17,818 bases of DNA from Candidatus Nealsoniibacteriota bacterium (lineage in GTDB: Bacteria > Patescibacteriota > Minisyncoccia > Minisyncoccales > MHMH01): NCBI GenBank assembly GCA_016181985.1, contig JACOYG010000026.1, positions 1-17,818 on the forward strand, in the 5' to 3' direction. The notes beneath the pieces are model-generated. The model was not told where the DNA came from. It made no database searches and saw nothing but the letters and a program-made list of their open reading frames with translations. Positions within the stretch are counted from its first letter, which is position 1. Each line of letters starts with the position of its first letter. Shown piece by piece: positions 1-6,609 of this stretch. A program made the translations under genes and the position numbers.

Positions 1-839
1 CCTATTTCTCCAGAACCCAATGATTCCACCGAGCTAAGCTCGGGCTTAAAAATACCGACTTCTTTAACTTCGCTTGACGCTTTTCCCTGAATCAGATAAA
101 TATTGTCTCCTTTCCTGATTTGGCCATCAAAAACTCTGACAAAAGCGATCACTCCCTTAAAAGCATCGAATTTTGAATCAAAAATCAGCGCCCGCAGTTG
201 GGCGGACGTCGGGTCTCCGCCCGCTTTCGGCGGAGGCACTTTCGTAACTACGGCTTCCAGAATCTGCTCCACGTTCGTACCGTCTTTTCCGGAAACCCTT
301 ATAATCTCCGATGGATCAATCTTCAATAAATCGGCTATTTCTTTCTCGGTTTGTTCAATTCTGGCCTGAGGCAAATCAATTTTATTAATCACCGGTATGA
401 TGACCAACCCTTGCTGTTTGGCCAGCTCAAGATTGCCGATTGTCTGGGCCTGTATGCCTTTGGTGGCGTCCACCAGCAAAACTGCTCCCTCCACCGCCGC
501 CAAGCTTCTTGAAACTTCATAGTTAAAATCCACGTGCCCGGGAGTGTCAATCAGATTCAGAATAAATTCTGAATCTGAAAATTCTAAATCCGAAGCACTA
601 AATTCTAAACCGTTTCGGATTTCGGATTTCGGATTTCGGATTTTCGCATGATAAATCATGCGTACGGGGTGCATTTTGATAGTGATGCCCCGCTCTTGCT
701 CCAAATCCATAGAATCTAAAAACTGCGGCCTCATTTTTTTAGCCTCCACCGATGACGTCAACTCCAAAAGCCGATCCGCCAACGTGGATTTTCCGTGATC
801 AACATGGGCTATTATTACGAAATTGCGCATATTATCCAT
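1..839 (-). CDS. lepA: Elongation factor 4 (LepA), N-terminal part, cut by window edge
   Basis: Ribosome-binding translational GTPase that promotes back-translocation or ribosome recycling in the cytoplasm. The reading frame enters from the left edge and its start lies at 839. Visible GTPase motifs, in order: AHVDHGKST (G1), RGITIK (switch I), DTPGHVDF (G3) and NKIDLP (G4), then the start of domain II (LRALIFDS, FVRVFDG). I chose ATG 839 (MDNMRNFVIIAHVDHGKST) because LepA proteins usually begin a few residues before RNF; ATG 830 is an alternative. No Shine-Dalgarno is visible. Odd: between switch I and DTPGH there is an insertion of about 25 residues, rich in IRNPKSE and DLEFSDSE, encoded by repeats (551-640). 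A second, smaller insertion follows VPPP, encoded by a hairpin at 215-235. Identity is certain; function of the inserts is unknown. Confidence 0.96.
   Translation of the reverse strand, partial: MDNMRNFVIIAHVDHGKSTLADRLLELTSSVEAKKMRPQFLDSMDLEQERGITIKMHPVRMIYHAKIRNPKSEIRNGLEFSASDLEFSDSEFILNLIDTPGHVDFNYEVSRSLAAVEGAVLLVDATKGIQAQTIGNLELAKQQGLVIIPVINKIDLPQARIEQTEKEIADLLKIDPSEIIRVSGKDGTNVEQILEAVVTKVPPPKAGGDPTSAQLRALIFDSKFDAFKGVIAFVRVFDGQIRKGDNIYLIQGKASSEVKEVGIFKPELSSVESLGSGEI
215..235. repeat. GC-rich palindrome inside lepA
   Basis: CTCCGCC and GGCGGAG arms flank a 7-base loop. In LepA this adds a few residues (VPPPKAGGDP) where the family usually reads PPPxGDP. It resembles the GC-rich palindromes found in grpE, dnaJ and hrcA of this window. 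Confidence 0.6.
551..578. repeat. Perfect 13-bp inverted repeat inside lepA
   Basis: TCAGATTCAGAAT, a 2-base AA centre, then ATTCTGAATCTGA form a perfect inverted repeat within the coding sequence, at the edge of the LepA G-domain insertion. It is adjacent to the heptamer array at 613-640. Confidence 0.8.
613..640. repeat. Four tandem TTTCGGA heptamers inside lepA
   Basis: Four perfect tandem copies of TTTCGGA (613-619, 620-626, 627-633, 634-640) followed by TTTTCG. The unit is 7 bp, so gain or loss of one or two copies would shift the lepA frame. The encoded stretch forms part of the insertion between switch I and the DTPGH motif. Confidence 0.85.
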
Positions 840-868
840 AGTTCAATTATTTTAATCAATTTTTCGCC

Positions 869-898
869 AAAAGAAAAGGGCGTCCTGCAAGAACGCCC
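869..898 (-). terminator. Rho-independent terminator after the lipoprotein gene
   Basis: On the minus strand GGGCGT and ACGCCC pair around a 9-base loop and are followed by TTTTCTTTT. It lies 18 bp beyond the stop of the lipoprotein gene and 30 bp before the lepA start. I see no convincing lepA promoter in the remaining gap, so lepA may depend on read-through. Confidence 0.8.
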
Positions 899-915
899 TC
901 TTTGTTTCTATTTGA

Positions 916-1263
916 TTATTTTTTGGGCCGATGAGTCACCCAAATACCGAAAATATAACTACTGGTTATATAAGCGCGCTGCTGTTTTTCAATTTGCCAA
1001 AAAGTTATTTCTATCTCGGGGTGGGCTTTCTCAAAAGCGCTAAGCGCGCCTAATATTTTCACCGCGTGATCAGATGGATTACCATCAACATTAAATGGGA
1101 TATAAGAATAATTCCCCACCGTTTTGACTACACTCATATTATATGATTCGGCAGAAATTGATTGCTGCCTTAGCGCAGAAGGCGCACTCTGTTTATCACA
1201 TCCGCCCACCAATAAAACCATCGACATAACAGCTAAGCACAATACAATACTTAGTCTTCGCAT
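916..1263 (-). CDS. Small predicted lipoprotein, unknown function
   Basis: A 115-residue protein starting MRRLS, with a positively charged N-terminus, a hydrophobic stretch (residues 4-19) and a lipobox-like VGG|C ending at Cys22. It is therefore predicted to be exported, lipidated and anchored in the cytoplasmic membrane. The mature part includes a conserved-looking segment (VKTVGNYSYIPFNVDG, then an HAVKILGALSAFEKAHPE helix) and a basic C-terminus. The frame is open back to 1320, but I chose ATG 1263 because GGGAGG stands 7 bases upstream and the signal sequence starts there. It has its own promoter (1293-1320) and terminator (869-898), so it is a single-gene unit. I do not recognise the family, and no domain can be assigned. 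Confidence 0.8.
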   Translation of the reverse strand: MRRLSIVLCLAVMSMVLLVGGCDKQSAPSALRQQSISAESYNMSVVKTVGNYSYIPFNVDGNPSDHAVKILGALSAFEKAHPEIEITFWQIEKQQRAYITSSYIFGIWVTHRPKK

Positions 1264-1292
1264 TCTTAACCTCCCATTTTTTATTTTACCTA

Positions 1293-1320
1293 ACGATAGC
1301 ACGCTTACTAAAAAAGTCAA
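1293..1320 (-). promoter_or_regulatory. Promoter of the lipoprotein gene
   Basis: Minus-strand TTGACT (1315-1320), a 16-base spacer ending in TGC, and TATCGT (1293-1298). It lies in the short gap after murJ and fits the TGCTANNNT extended -10 pattern seen elsewhere in the window. Confidence 0.6.
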
Positions 1321-1323
1321 TAT

Positions 1324-2985
1324 TTACTCTCGCCAGACGGTTTTGCTGCGGATAAGCCGGGCGACAACTCTTGATTTGATGGCTTTGGCTTCGGGCGACT
1401 TTAAAAGATGGGTAGTAAAGAAATAAACGCTGATTCCAGCCAATGATCCGATGACAGCTTCCAGGTAAACCGCCCAAAGACTCTCTTTTTCAAAAAATAA
1501 AGAAATAAGATAAGAAGACGAATAAACCGCCGCCGAACCGACAAAACTGGACAATATAATCTTATAAGTTGAATTCCAAATATCTCTCAGATGAAAATCG
1601 CCGATTTTTTTATATAGAAAAAACATCAATAAAGCAAATTGAAAAATTCCCGAAATAGCAAAAGCCAAAGGCAGCCCTAGCACCCTTAAGTCTTTTATTC
1701 CTTCTAGACGAAAGGCATTTCCTAACGTATCATAAAGAAATCCTTCCGAATTAAGAACCTTAATAAAATAAAAACTTAGAATAATGTTTAAGGTTACCGT
1801 GAAAAATACTGCGGCGGCTGTGGTGCGGGTATCTTTAAAAGCAAAAAAAGCGCGCGACAGCAAGGGGCTTAAAGATATGGCCCAAATACCCAAACAAAAT
1901 AATCCCAAACTGGCTGACGCCAGCTGGGCGGAGGCATGGCTAAACTCTCCGTGCTTTAAAATAATTTCCACTATCTGGCTTCTTAAAATAAAAATCAAAA
2001 AGCTGAACGGGAAAATCATATAAATAACCTGGCGGAAAGTTGAAGAAAAATTTTTCAAAAATTCGCCCTTCGCCCCTTCGGCAAAATTTCTGCTAAGCGG
2101 AGCGAAAACCGCCACGGCGAAAGAAACCCCGATAATTCCTATAGGAATATTCTGTAAATTTTGAGCTAAATTAAATATGGAAATAGAGCCCGCGGCCAAG
2201 GTTGAGGCGATTGAAGTCATCACCATCAAATTTATTTGAGAACCGGCCACCCCCAAAGTCCTGGGAATCATTAAGATAAGCACCTGCTTTATGCCTTTTC
2301 CGCCCAAATTGAAGATCGGCTTGTATTTGAATCCGCAACTTATGGCCGCAGGGAGCTGTATCATGAAATGCATAAAAGCCCCGAAAAGCACGCCGTAAAT
2401 TATGCCCCTCACTCCGAAGCTCGGGAATAAAAATAAAATTCCGAGAATTATTCCGAAGTTGTAGAGAATTGGAGCGAAACTGTAAACCAAAAAACGGTGA
2501 AAATACTGCAGAATGCCTGAAAAAATCGAGCTTAACCCAAAGAAAATCGGACTTAAAAGCATTATTCTTGTTAAAAGAATCGTTTGGTCTAATTGAGCGC
2601 TGGTGAATCCGGGGGTGATTAACTTAACCATAACCGGCGCGAAGATAAAAAGCGCCAAGGAAAGCACAACCAAGAAAAGCAAAAAAATATTCAAGGCATT
2701 GCTGGCGAATTTCCAGGCCTCTTCTTTGTCTTTAGAGAAAAAATCGGCAAAAATCGGCAAAAATGCCACAACAATTCCTCCCGAAATTATGACATGATAA
2801 AGAAAATCTGGAATTCTAAACACCGCGAAATAAATATCGAGATCCGGACCGGCTCCCAAATTTTTGGCTAGCAGCCAATCTCTGGCGATACCCAAAACTC
2901 GGCTTAACAAAGCCGAGATGATAAGGATGCCGGCGGCATGGTGCACCGTTCTTGTTTGGGAATTAAAAATACGATGAATTTTCAT
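1324..2985 (-). CDS. murJ: MurJ-type lipid II flippase (MviN family)
   Basis: Polytopic inner-membrane protein of 553 residues expected to flip the peptidoglycan precursor lipid II across the cytoplasmic membrane. The sequence shows about 14 hydrophobic segments and the N-terminal family signature around ARDWLLAKNLGAGPDLDIYFAVFRIPDFLYH, cited here in parts: RDWLLAKNLGAG, then DIYFAVFRIPDF. PRTLGVAGSQINLMV mid-protein matches the MurJ core. I chose ATG 2985 (MKIHRIF) because the longer frame starts with TTG and adds only MRGAFQ. The start follows purA by a 39-bp gap, and its purine-rich site (GAGGGG) lies within the right arm of a hairpin at 2989-3021, so it is probably co-transcribed with purA and possibly translationally gated. 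Family assignment is firm; MurJ versus another polysaccharide flippase of the MOP superfamily is less so. Confidence 0.88.
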   Translation of the reverse strand: MKIHRIFNSQTRTVHHAAGILIISALLSRVLGIARDWLLAKNLGAGPDLDIYFAVFRIPDFLYHVIISGGIVVAFLPIFADFFSKDKEEAWKFASNALNIFLLFLVVLSLALFIFAPVMVKLITPGFTSAQLDQTILLTRIMLLSPIFFGLSSIFSGILQYFHRFLVYSFAPILYNFGIILGILFLFPSFGVRGIIYGVLFGAFMHFMIQLPAAISCGFKYKPIFNLGGKGIKQVLILMIPRTLGVAGSQINLMVMTSIASTLAAGSISIFNLAQNLQNIPIGIIGVSFAVAVFAPLSRNFAEGAKGEFLKNFSSTFRQVIYMIFPFSFLIFILRSQIVEIILKHGEFSHASAQLASASLGLFCLGIWAISLSPLLSRAFFAFKDTRTTAAAVFFTVTLNIILSFYFIKVLNSEGFLYDTLGNAFRLEGIKDLRVLGLPLAFAISGIFQFALLMFFLYKKIGDFHLRDIWNSTYKIILSSFVGSAAVYSSSYLISLFFEKESLWAVYLEAVIGSLAGISVYFFTTHLLKSPEAKAIKSRVVARLIRSKTVWRE

Positions 2986-2988
2986 TTG

Positions 2989-3021
2989 AAAAGCGCCCCT
3001 CAAATACTTCGGGACGCTTTT
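2989..3021 (-). promoter_or_regulatory. Hairpin spanning the purA-murJ gap
   Basis: An 11-bp stem (AAAAGCGTCCC with GGGGCGCTTTT on the minus strand, one G-U pair) with an 11-base loop. It starts four bases after the purA stop and ends three bases before the murJ ATG. The only purine-rich candidate ribosome site of murJ is in the 3' arm. It may act as a partial terminator, a translational gate, or both. Confidence 0.7.
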
Positions 3022-3024
3022 ATC

Positions 3025-4221
3025 TTAAAACGAATACCACTTTTTAACAATCACCTGATCTCTGCCGGGACCGTAAGAAATATACTTAATCGGTACGCCA
3101 ACCAGCCTTGCTATCATATTCAAATAATTATGGGCATCGCCATTATTGATATCTGACCCCCAACCGCAAGGTATTTCAATATATTTTTTGCCGTCCCAAA
3201 TGTTTGCCTTGGGAAGCGTACCCAAATTGTCCATGCGAGTAATCGCCAAACCGGTAAAACCATTCAGTCTGGCCGCATATTTTAAGTTAGAAGCATCAAG
3301 CCAACCCATCCTGCGAGCCCGGCCCGTAGTAGCTCCGTATTCTCCGGCCTGCTCCCGTAAAACATGGGCAATATCATCCGGCATTTCGGTCTGGAATGGA
3401 ATATTTTTTTCGCAAACCCTGGTGGTGTAAGCCTTTACCACTCCGATTACTTCTTTGATATTTTGCCAGGAAACTCCCGTGCCCTGCAAAGCGCCGGCTA
3501 AAATACAGGACGAAGAAGTGGTGTATGGATAGCCTCCGAAGTCGGGGTCCAAAAAAGTTCCCTGTGCTCCCTCCATTAAAAGTCTTTTTCCGTCATCGCA
3601 AGCGCGCCAAATAATGGGCTCTGTTTCTTTAATCAGCGGACGAATCCGATCTCTATACTCAATTAAGTCCTCCAGAACATTTTCATACTTTAAATCGCTG
3701 TGCTTATAGCCGTAAACCTGCCAAAGAATATTGACGGCTCTTTCTAAAAGTTTCTTTAATTTTTGCTCCATGTTCTTAGAAATAAGGTCTTCCATCCTGA
3801 ATCCGAATCTGCCGATTTTATCGGAAAAAACCGGTCCTATACCTCTGTTGGTGGTGCCGATCTTGCCCGCACCGCGCTCTTCCTCTTGCATGGCGTCCAA
3901 AATAATGTGCCAGGGCATAATCAAGTTGGCTTTGGAGCTGATTATTAAATTTCTGCAGGAAACTTTACGGATTTCCAGCGCATCTATTTCTTTTATCAAA
4001 CTTTCCGGATTAACGGCCACTCCGTTGCCGATAATACAAACTGTTTTTGGGTTAAAAATTCCGCAGGGCACCAAATGAAGCTTGAATTCGCCAACCGTGT
4101 GGCCGGCATTGTCCCCGCCGCTGAATCTGACGCACATATCGGCTTTTTGAGCCAAGTAATCAACTATTTTTCCCTTGCCTTCGTCTCCCCATTGAGCTCC
4201 CAATACTACAGTAACCGGCAT
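3025..4221 (-). CDS. purA: Adenylosuccinate synthetase
   Basis: Cytoplasmic GTP-dependent enzyme joining IMP and aspartate to adenylosuccinate, the first step from IMP to AMP. The 398 residues carry the P-loop QWGDEGKGK with Asp13 in the usual place, NAGHTV with His41, GTTNRGIGPVFSDK, the IMP-site segment MEGAQGTFLD, YTTRV, and EYGATTGRARRMGWLD, and end with a GPGRDQVI tail motif. The length is some 30 residues below the E. coli enzyme. The frame is open to 4446, but ATG 4221 is preceded by AGGAGG at good spacing and matches the family start (MPVTVVLGAQWGDEGKG). It is divergent from pyrB, with overlapping promoters. Family-typical TGRPRR reads TGRARR here. Assignment is secure. Confidence 0.95.
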   Translation of the reverse strand: MPVTVVLGAQWGDEGKGKIVDYLAQKADMCVRFSGGDNAGHTVGEFKLHLVPCGIFNPKTVCIIGNGVAVNPESLIKEIDALEIRKVSCRNLIISSKANLIMPWHIILDAMQEEERGAGKIGTTNRGIGPVFSDKIGRFGFRMEDLISKNMEQKLKKLLERAVNILWQVYGYKHSDLKYENVLEDLIEYRDRIRPLIKETEPIIWRACDDGKRLLMEGAQGTFLDPDFGGYPYTTSSSCILAGALQGTGVSWQNIKEVIGVVKAYTTRVCEKNIPFQTEMPDDIAHVLREQAGEYGATTGRARRMGWLDASNLKYAARLNGFTGLAITRMDNLGTLPKANIWDGKKYIEIPCGWGSDINNGDAHNYLNMIARLVGVPIKYISYGPGRDQVIVKKWYSF

Positions 4222-4240
4222 CTTTCCGCCTCCTGTTAAG

Positions 4241-4270
4241 TTGTCAAAAATCCATTTCCATACTATTATA
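4241..4270. promoter_or_regulatory. Overlapping divergent promoters of purA and pyrB
   Basis: Plus strand: TTGTCA (4241-4246), 17 bases, TATTAT (4264-4269), leading to pyrB. Minus strand: TGC followed by TATAAT (4265-4270), an extended -10 leading to purA with no good -35. The two -10 elements occupy the same bases, so polymerase can serve only one gene at a time. Confidence 0.65.
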
Positions 4271-4306
4271 GCAACAGTACGTTGTAAAGCTGGCAAAGGA
4301 GCAAAA

Positions 4307-5266
4307 ATGGAAAAATTGAAGCATGTTCTTGAGTCCCAGCAGTTCAGCAGAGAATGGCTGGAAAACGAGCTCTTCCCGCTCGCCGCGAAAATGGAAAAAA
4401 TCGTAAAAGAACAAGGAGTTTGGCCTTCCTGCAAATACTTTTTCAAAAGAAGGGCGTTAAGCGGTAAAAGAATGGTAAGCTTTTTTTATGAACCAAGCAC
4501 CGGCACCCAAATGTCTCTTGAAATGGCCATGGAAAGATTGGGCGGAAAGGTAGTCTATTCTTCAGATCATGCCGGAGAAACATCTTCGATAGCTAAGGGA
4601 GAAACTATCCAGGACACAATAAAAAGAGTTTCTGCTTTTAGGCCGGACGTAATTATTTTAAGAACGCCCGATGAGGGTATGGCAAACAAAGCCGCTGAAT
4701 TTTCCACGGTGCCGATTATTAATGCCGGCGACGGTAAGGGACAGCACCCCACCCAAGCCCAGACCGATCTTTTCACTATCAAAAAAGAAAAAGGGGAAAT
4801 CGAGGGACAACATTTAGTCATAACCGGAGATTTAGCTAGGGGAAGAACCGCCAGATCACTCGCTTATCTCTCCGCTAAATATCCTGGCGTAAAAATATCT
4901 TTTGTTTCACCGGAAATGGCCAGAATAGGCCACGACGTAAAAGATTATTTGAAAAAACACAGAGTGCCATTTGAAGAGATATATGACATAAGAGAAGTTG
5001 CTCCTCATGGAGATGTTTTCTATATAACTAGAATTCAAAGAGAAAGAGGCGGAGATATTCTCTTTAATTATGGTCCGCCATCATTTTGGAAAATGAATCA
5101 AGAAGTGCTTAATTTAATGAAAAAGGACGCAATTGTAATGCATCCTCTGCCGCACTTAGATGAAATAGCTCCTGAGGTGGATAAAGATCCCCGAGCAGCT
5201 TACTTTCGACAGTCTGAAAATAAATTATATATCGCCATGGCTGATTTAAATATGATACTTAAATAA
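4307..5266 (+). CDS. pyrB: Aspartate carbamoyltransferase-like protein with altered active site
   Basis: By family this enzyme condenses carbamoyl phosphate and aspartate in pyrimidine synthesis. The 319 residues show the transcarbamylase fold motifs: FFYEPSTGT (59-67), AKGETIQDT with Lys97, LRTPDEG with Arg119, NAGDGKGQHPTQ with His147, TRIQRERGG (241-249), and MHPLPHLDEI (278-287). The last third (DPRAAYFRQ) is typical of ATCase rather than of ornithine carbamoyltransferase. Start ATG 4307 was chosen over the upstream TTG 4241 because AAAGGAG precedes it and the TTG is the -35 element. Odd: the STRT arginine (Arg54 in E. coli, carbamoyl-phosphate binding) is Gly66, and the HPLPR arginine (Arg229, aspartate binding) is His283. 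It could be a weak or altered-substrate transcarbamylase. No regulatory-subunit gene is adjacent. Confidence 0.85.
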   Translation: MEKLKHVLESQQFSREWLENELFPLAAKMEKIVKEQGVWPSCKYFFKRRALSGKRMVSFFYEPSTGTQMSLEMAMERLGGKVVYSSDHAGETSSIAKGETIQDTIKRVSAFRPDVIILRTPDEGMANKAAEFSTVPIINAGDGKGQHPTQAQTDLFTIKKEKGEIEGQHLVITGDLARGRTARSLAYLSAKYPGVKISFVSPEMARIGHDVKDYLKKHRVPFEEIYDIREVAPHGDVFYITRIQRERGGDILFNYGPPSFWKMNQEVLNLMKKDAIVMHPLPHLDEIAPEVDKDPRAAYFRQSENKLYIAMADLNMILK

Positions 5267-5275
5267 AAGAAATTA

Positions 5276-5300
5276 AGTGACGTTCGTTGCGTCACTTTTT
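5276..5300 (+). terminator. Terminator of pyrB
   Basis: AGTGACG and CGTCACT arms pair around a 7-base loop and are followed by TTTTATTT, 9 bp after the pyrB stop. Confidence 0.9.
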
Positions 5301-5330
5301 ATTTCACTCTATTCGTCCAATATTTCACCT

Positions 5331-5355
5331 TAATAATTACGCCATGGTGTTATTA
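5331..5355. repeat. AT-rich imperfect inverted repeat
   Basis: TAATAATTAC and GTGTTATTA pair with one bulged T around GCCATG. It lies in the 174-bp gap between pyrB and the GC-rich orphan gene; apart from this and the two terminators I see nothing else there. Confidence 0.4.
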
Positions 5356-5390
5356 TTAGGGTAGTTTTAAGGCAATTTTTTAAAAATATG

Positions 5391-5423
5391 AAAGGCCCAC
5401 ACTTCAGTGTGAGCCTTTTTTTG
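5391..5423. terminator. Terminator of the orphan gene, usable on both strands
   Basis: GGCCCACACT and AGTGTGAGCC form a stem with one mismatch. T runs flank it on both sides: TTTTTTT on the plus strand, and CCTTTCATATTTTT on the minus strand. It ends the minus-strand gene at 5441 and backs up pyrB termination. Confidence 0.8.
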
Positions 5424-5440
5424 TCCGGATTGCGAGTCGC

Positions 5441-5926
5441 CTAGAAGACGAACTCGACGGTGCGCGTAACCTCCGCGCGGACCTTGTTGGCCGCAACGTG
5501 GCTCATCGCCATGTCCGCCAGGTCATCGGCCACGATCTGCTCTACGAAGGCCTTGATGAACTCAGCCTTCCGGAACAGGATTTTGCCGATTATGGGCCTC
5601 AGTCCCGCCGGAAGATCCACGGCCTCCTCTTTGAACTTCCGCATTCTCCACAGGATGTCGCGGAGTTTCGGCATCTCGATCTTGCCCAGGTCCGCGATTC
5701 GCTCGTAGGCCTCCTTCGCCCCCTTCTCCGCCGCTTCCGCCGCGTCCAACTTGGCAATCGACGGCTCGTCCGGGTTCCGGCCGATACCCTTATCTCCCAT
5801 CCCCACAACATGGATCAAATGCCGCGTTACCGAACGCTTATCTGGTCCATCCCCAAAGTACACAACCACCTCCGCCGTCCCGTGCCTGATATCCCGCGAG
5901 ATCAACCTAGCTAAAACCGGATCCAT
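5441..5926 (-). CDS. GC-rich orphan gene, unknown function
   Basis: Encodes 161 residues starting MDPVLARLISRDIRHG. No signal peptide or membrane segment is seen. The N-terminal third reads as beta-rich (TAEVVVYFGDG, VTRHLIHVVGMGD). It is followed by a long Ala/Glu-rich helix (LDAAEAAEKGAKEAYERIADLG) and further charged helices with a hydrophobic end (VEFVF). I do not recognise the family. ATG 5926 is chosen over the frame's first ATG because a perfect AAGGAGGG site ends four bases upstream; the upstream ATG precedes that site. Base composition is strikingly richer in G and C than every neighbour, with GCC, GCG and CGC codons favoured. It has a consensus promoter (5988-6016) and a terminator (5391-5423), so it forms a stand-alone cassette, perhaps acquired by transfer. 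Confidence 0.8.
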   Translation of the reverse strand: MDPVLARLISRDIRHGTAEVVVYFGDGPDKRSVTRHLIHVVGMGDKGIGRNPDEPSIAKLDAAEAAEKGAKEAYERIADLGKIEMPKLRDILWRMRKFKEEAVDLPAGLRPIIGKILFRKAEFIKAFVEQIVADDLADMAMSHVAANKVRAEVTRTVEFVF

Positions 5927-5987
5927 GAAACCCTCCTTCATCGCCGTTCGTTTTCTACGTAACGGCTTTACAGATTTTGACGATTAC

Positions 5988-6016
5988 ATGATAGCATGCC
6001 TCATTAATTTTGTCAA
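5988..6016 (-). promoter_or_regulatory. Consensus promoter of the GC-rich orphan gene
   Basis: Minus-strand TTGACA (6011-6016), a 17-base spacer ending TGC, and TATCAT (5988-5993). The -35 lies two bases from the -35 of the divergent rnpB promoter. Confidence 0.85.
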
Positions 6017-6018
6017 GG

Positions 6019-6047
6019 TTGACATGACTTTATTGACATGCTAAAAT
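6019..6047 (+). promoter_or_regulatory. Promoter of rnpB
   Basis: TTGACA (6019-6024), a 17-base spacer ending TGC, and TAAAAT (6042-6047). The predicted start at about 6054 coincides with the first base of the P1 helix of RNase P RNA. Confidence 0.88.
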
Positions 6048-6053
6048 ATAAAT

Positions 6054-6389
6054 GTCCCGGTAAGTCGGGTGATTGCCAGGCACAATTCTGCGCCTGGAGG
6101 AAAGTCCGAACTTCCAACCCCGACGTATTGTCGGGGTGCAGGTAGCGGGTAACGCCCGTCGTCCGCAAGGATAGAGATGCGAACAGTGACGATTCTTCGC
6201 CGCAAGGCGAAGAGTGAAACGGCTAAATTCTTACCCGGAAGCAAGAGCAAACCGGAAGTTTCGGGATTCATCTTGGAACTTTCGTTAAAAGTAGCTCGCT
6301 TGATCCCTTCTCGTAAGAGATGGGGCAGATAGATAATCATCATCCGCCGATGAGGCGGAACAGAATTCGGCTTACAGACTTGCCGGGAC
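6054..6389 (+). ncRNA. rnpB: RNase P RNA (catalytic RNA)
   Basis: Ribozyme subunit that removes 5' leaders from pre-tRNAs. The ends pair as helix P1 (GTCCCGGTAAGTC at the start, GACTTGCCGGGAC at the end). P3 is CCAGGC with GCCTGG, followed directly by the conserved GAGGAAAGTCCG core (6097-6108). The 3' core ACAGAATTCGGCTTACAG (6360-6377) completes P4. The element at 6191-6228 containing GAAGAGTGAAACGG matches the usual specificity-domain region. Length of about 336 nt is normal for a bacterial type A-like RNA. A promoter fits the 5' end exactly and a terminator follows. Confidence 0.97.
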
Positions 6390-6396
6390 ATAAGAA

Positions 6397-6425
6397 AGGT
6401 GTTCGGTTTTCCGAACGCCTTTTTT
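6397..6425 (+). terminator. Terminator of rnpB
   Basis: AGGTGTTCGG and CCGAACGCCT arms with a TTTT loop, followed by TTTTTATTATTTTTTT. One G-U pair. Confidence 0.93.
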
Positions 6426-6426
6426 A

Positions 6427-6585
6427 TTATTTTTTTGAATTTTTACCGGCTAATATCCATACGCCGTCGCTGATTGTTTTTCCGCCGGAATTATCATTGA
6501 CCATGGAAACACCGTAAATCCTTTTATTTTCAATGCCAACAGTTAAATTGTTAACCCCGCGTATTGACGGAAAAATTTCACGGGG
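6427..6585 (-). pseudogene. Possible remnant of a gene tail
   Basis: A minus-strand frame of 52 codons without a start codon, reading PREIFPSIRGVNNLTVGIE, then KRIYGVSMVNDNSGGKTISD, then GVWILAGKNSKK and a stop. The composition resembles a real C-terminus rather than noise, and the rnpB terminator hairpin just beyond could end its transcript. It overlaps the promoter of the next gene, so it is not a working gene as it stands. A 25-codon version from an internal ATG is possible but has a poor ribosome site. Confidence 0.3.
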
Positions 6586-6592
6586 TTATAAA
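6564..6592 (+). promoter_or_regulatory. Promoter of the charged helical protein
   Basis: TTGACG (6564-6569), 17 bases, TATAAA (6587-6592). Nested with it is a hairpin-forming pair, AACCCCGCG (6553-6561) and CACGGGGTT (6579-6587). The predicted transcript start is only about 11 bases before the ATG at 6610. Confidence 0.65.
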
Positions 6593-6609
6593 GTGTTAAT
6601 AACACCATT

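Noticed and set aside
613..640. CRISPR or minisatellite locus
   Set aside because: Heptamers are contiguous without spacers and lie inside the lepA reading frame.
1900..1960. Another GC palindrome in murJ (near GCCAGCTGGGCGGAGG)
   Set aside because: The arms are too imperfect to place it with the grpE/hrcA repeat family.
4241..4306. Longer pyrB starting at TTG 4241
   Set aside because: The TTG is the -35 element of the likely promoter, the added residues do not fit the family, and AAAGGAG precedes ATG 4307.
4222..4446. N-terminal extension of purA to 4446
   Set aside because: It overlaps the pyrB start and shared promoter, and the family start MPVTVVLGAQWGDEGKG with AGGAGG is at 4221.
5344..6608. 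ATGGTGTTATTA (5344-5355) and its complement (6597-6608) as a paired regulatory motif
   Set aside because: A 12-base match somewhere in a window this size is expected by chance, and the contexts differ.
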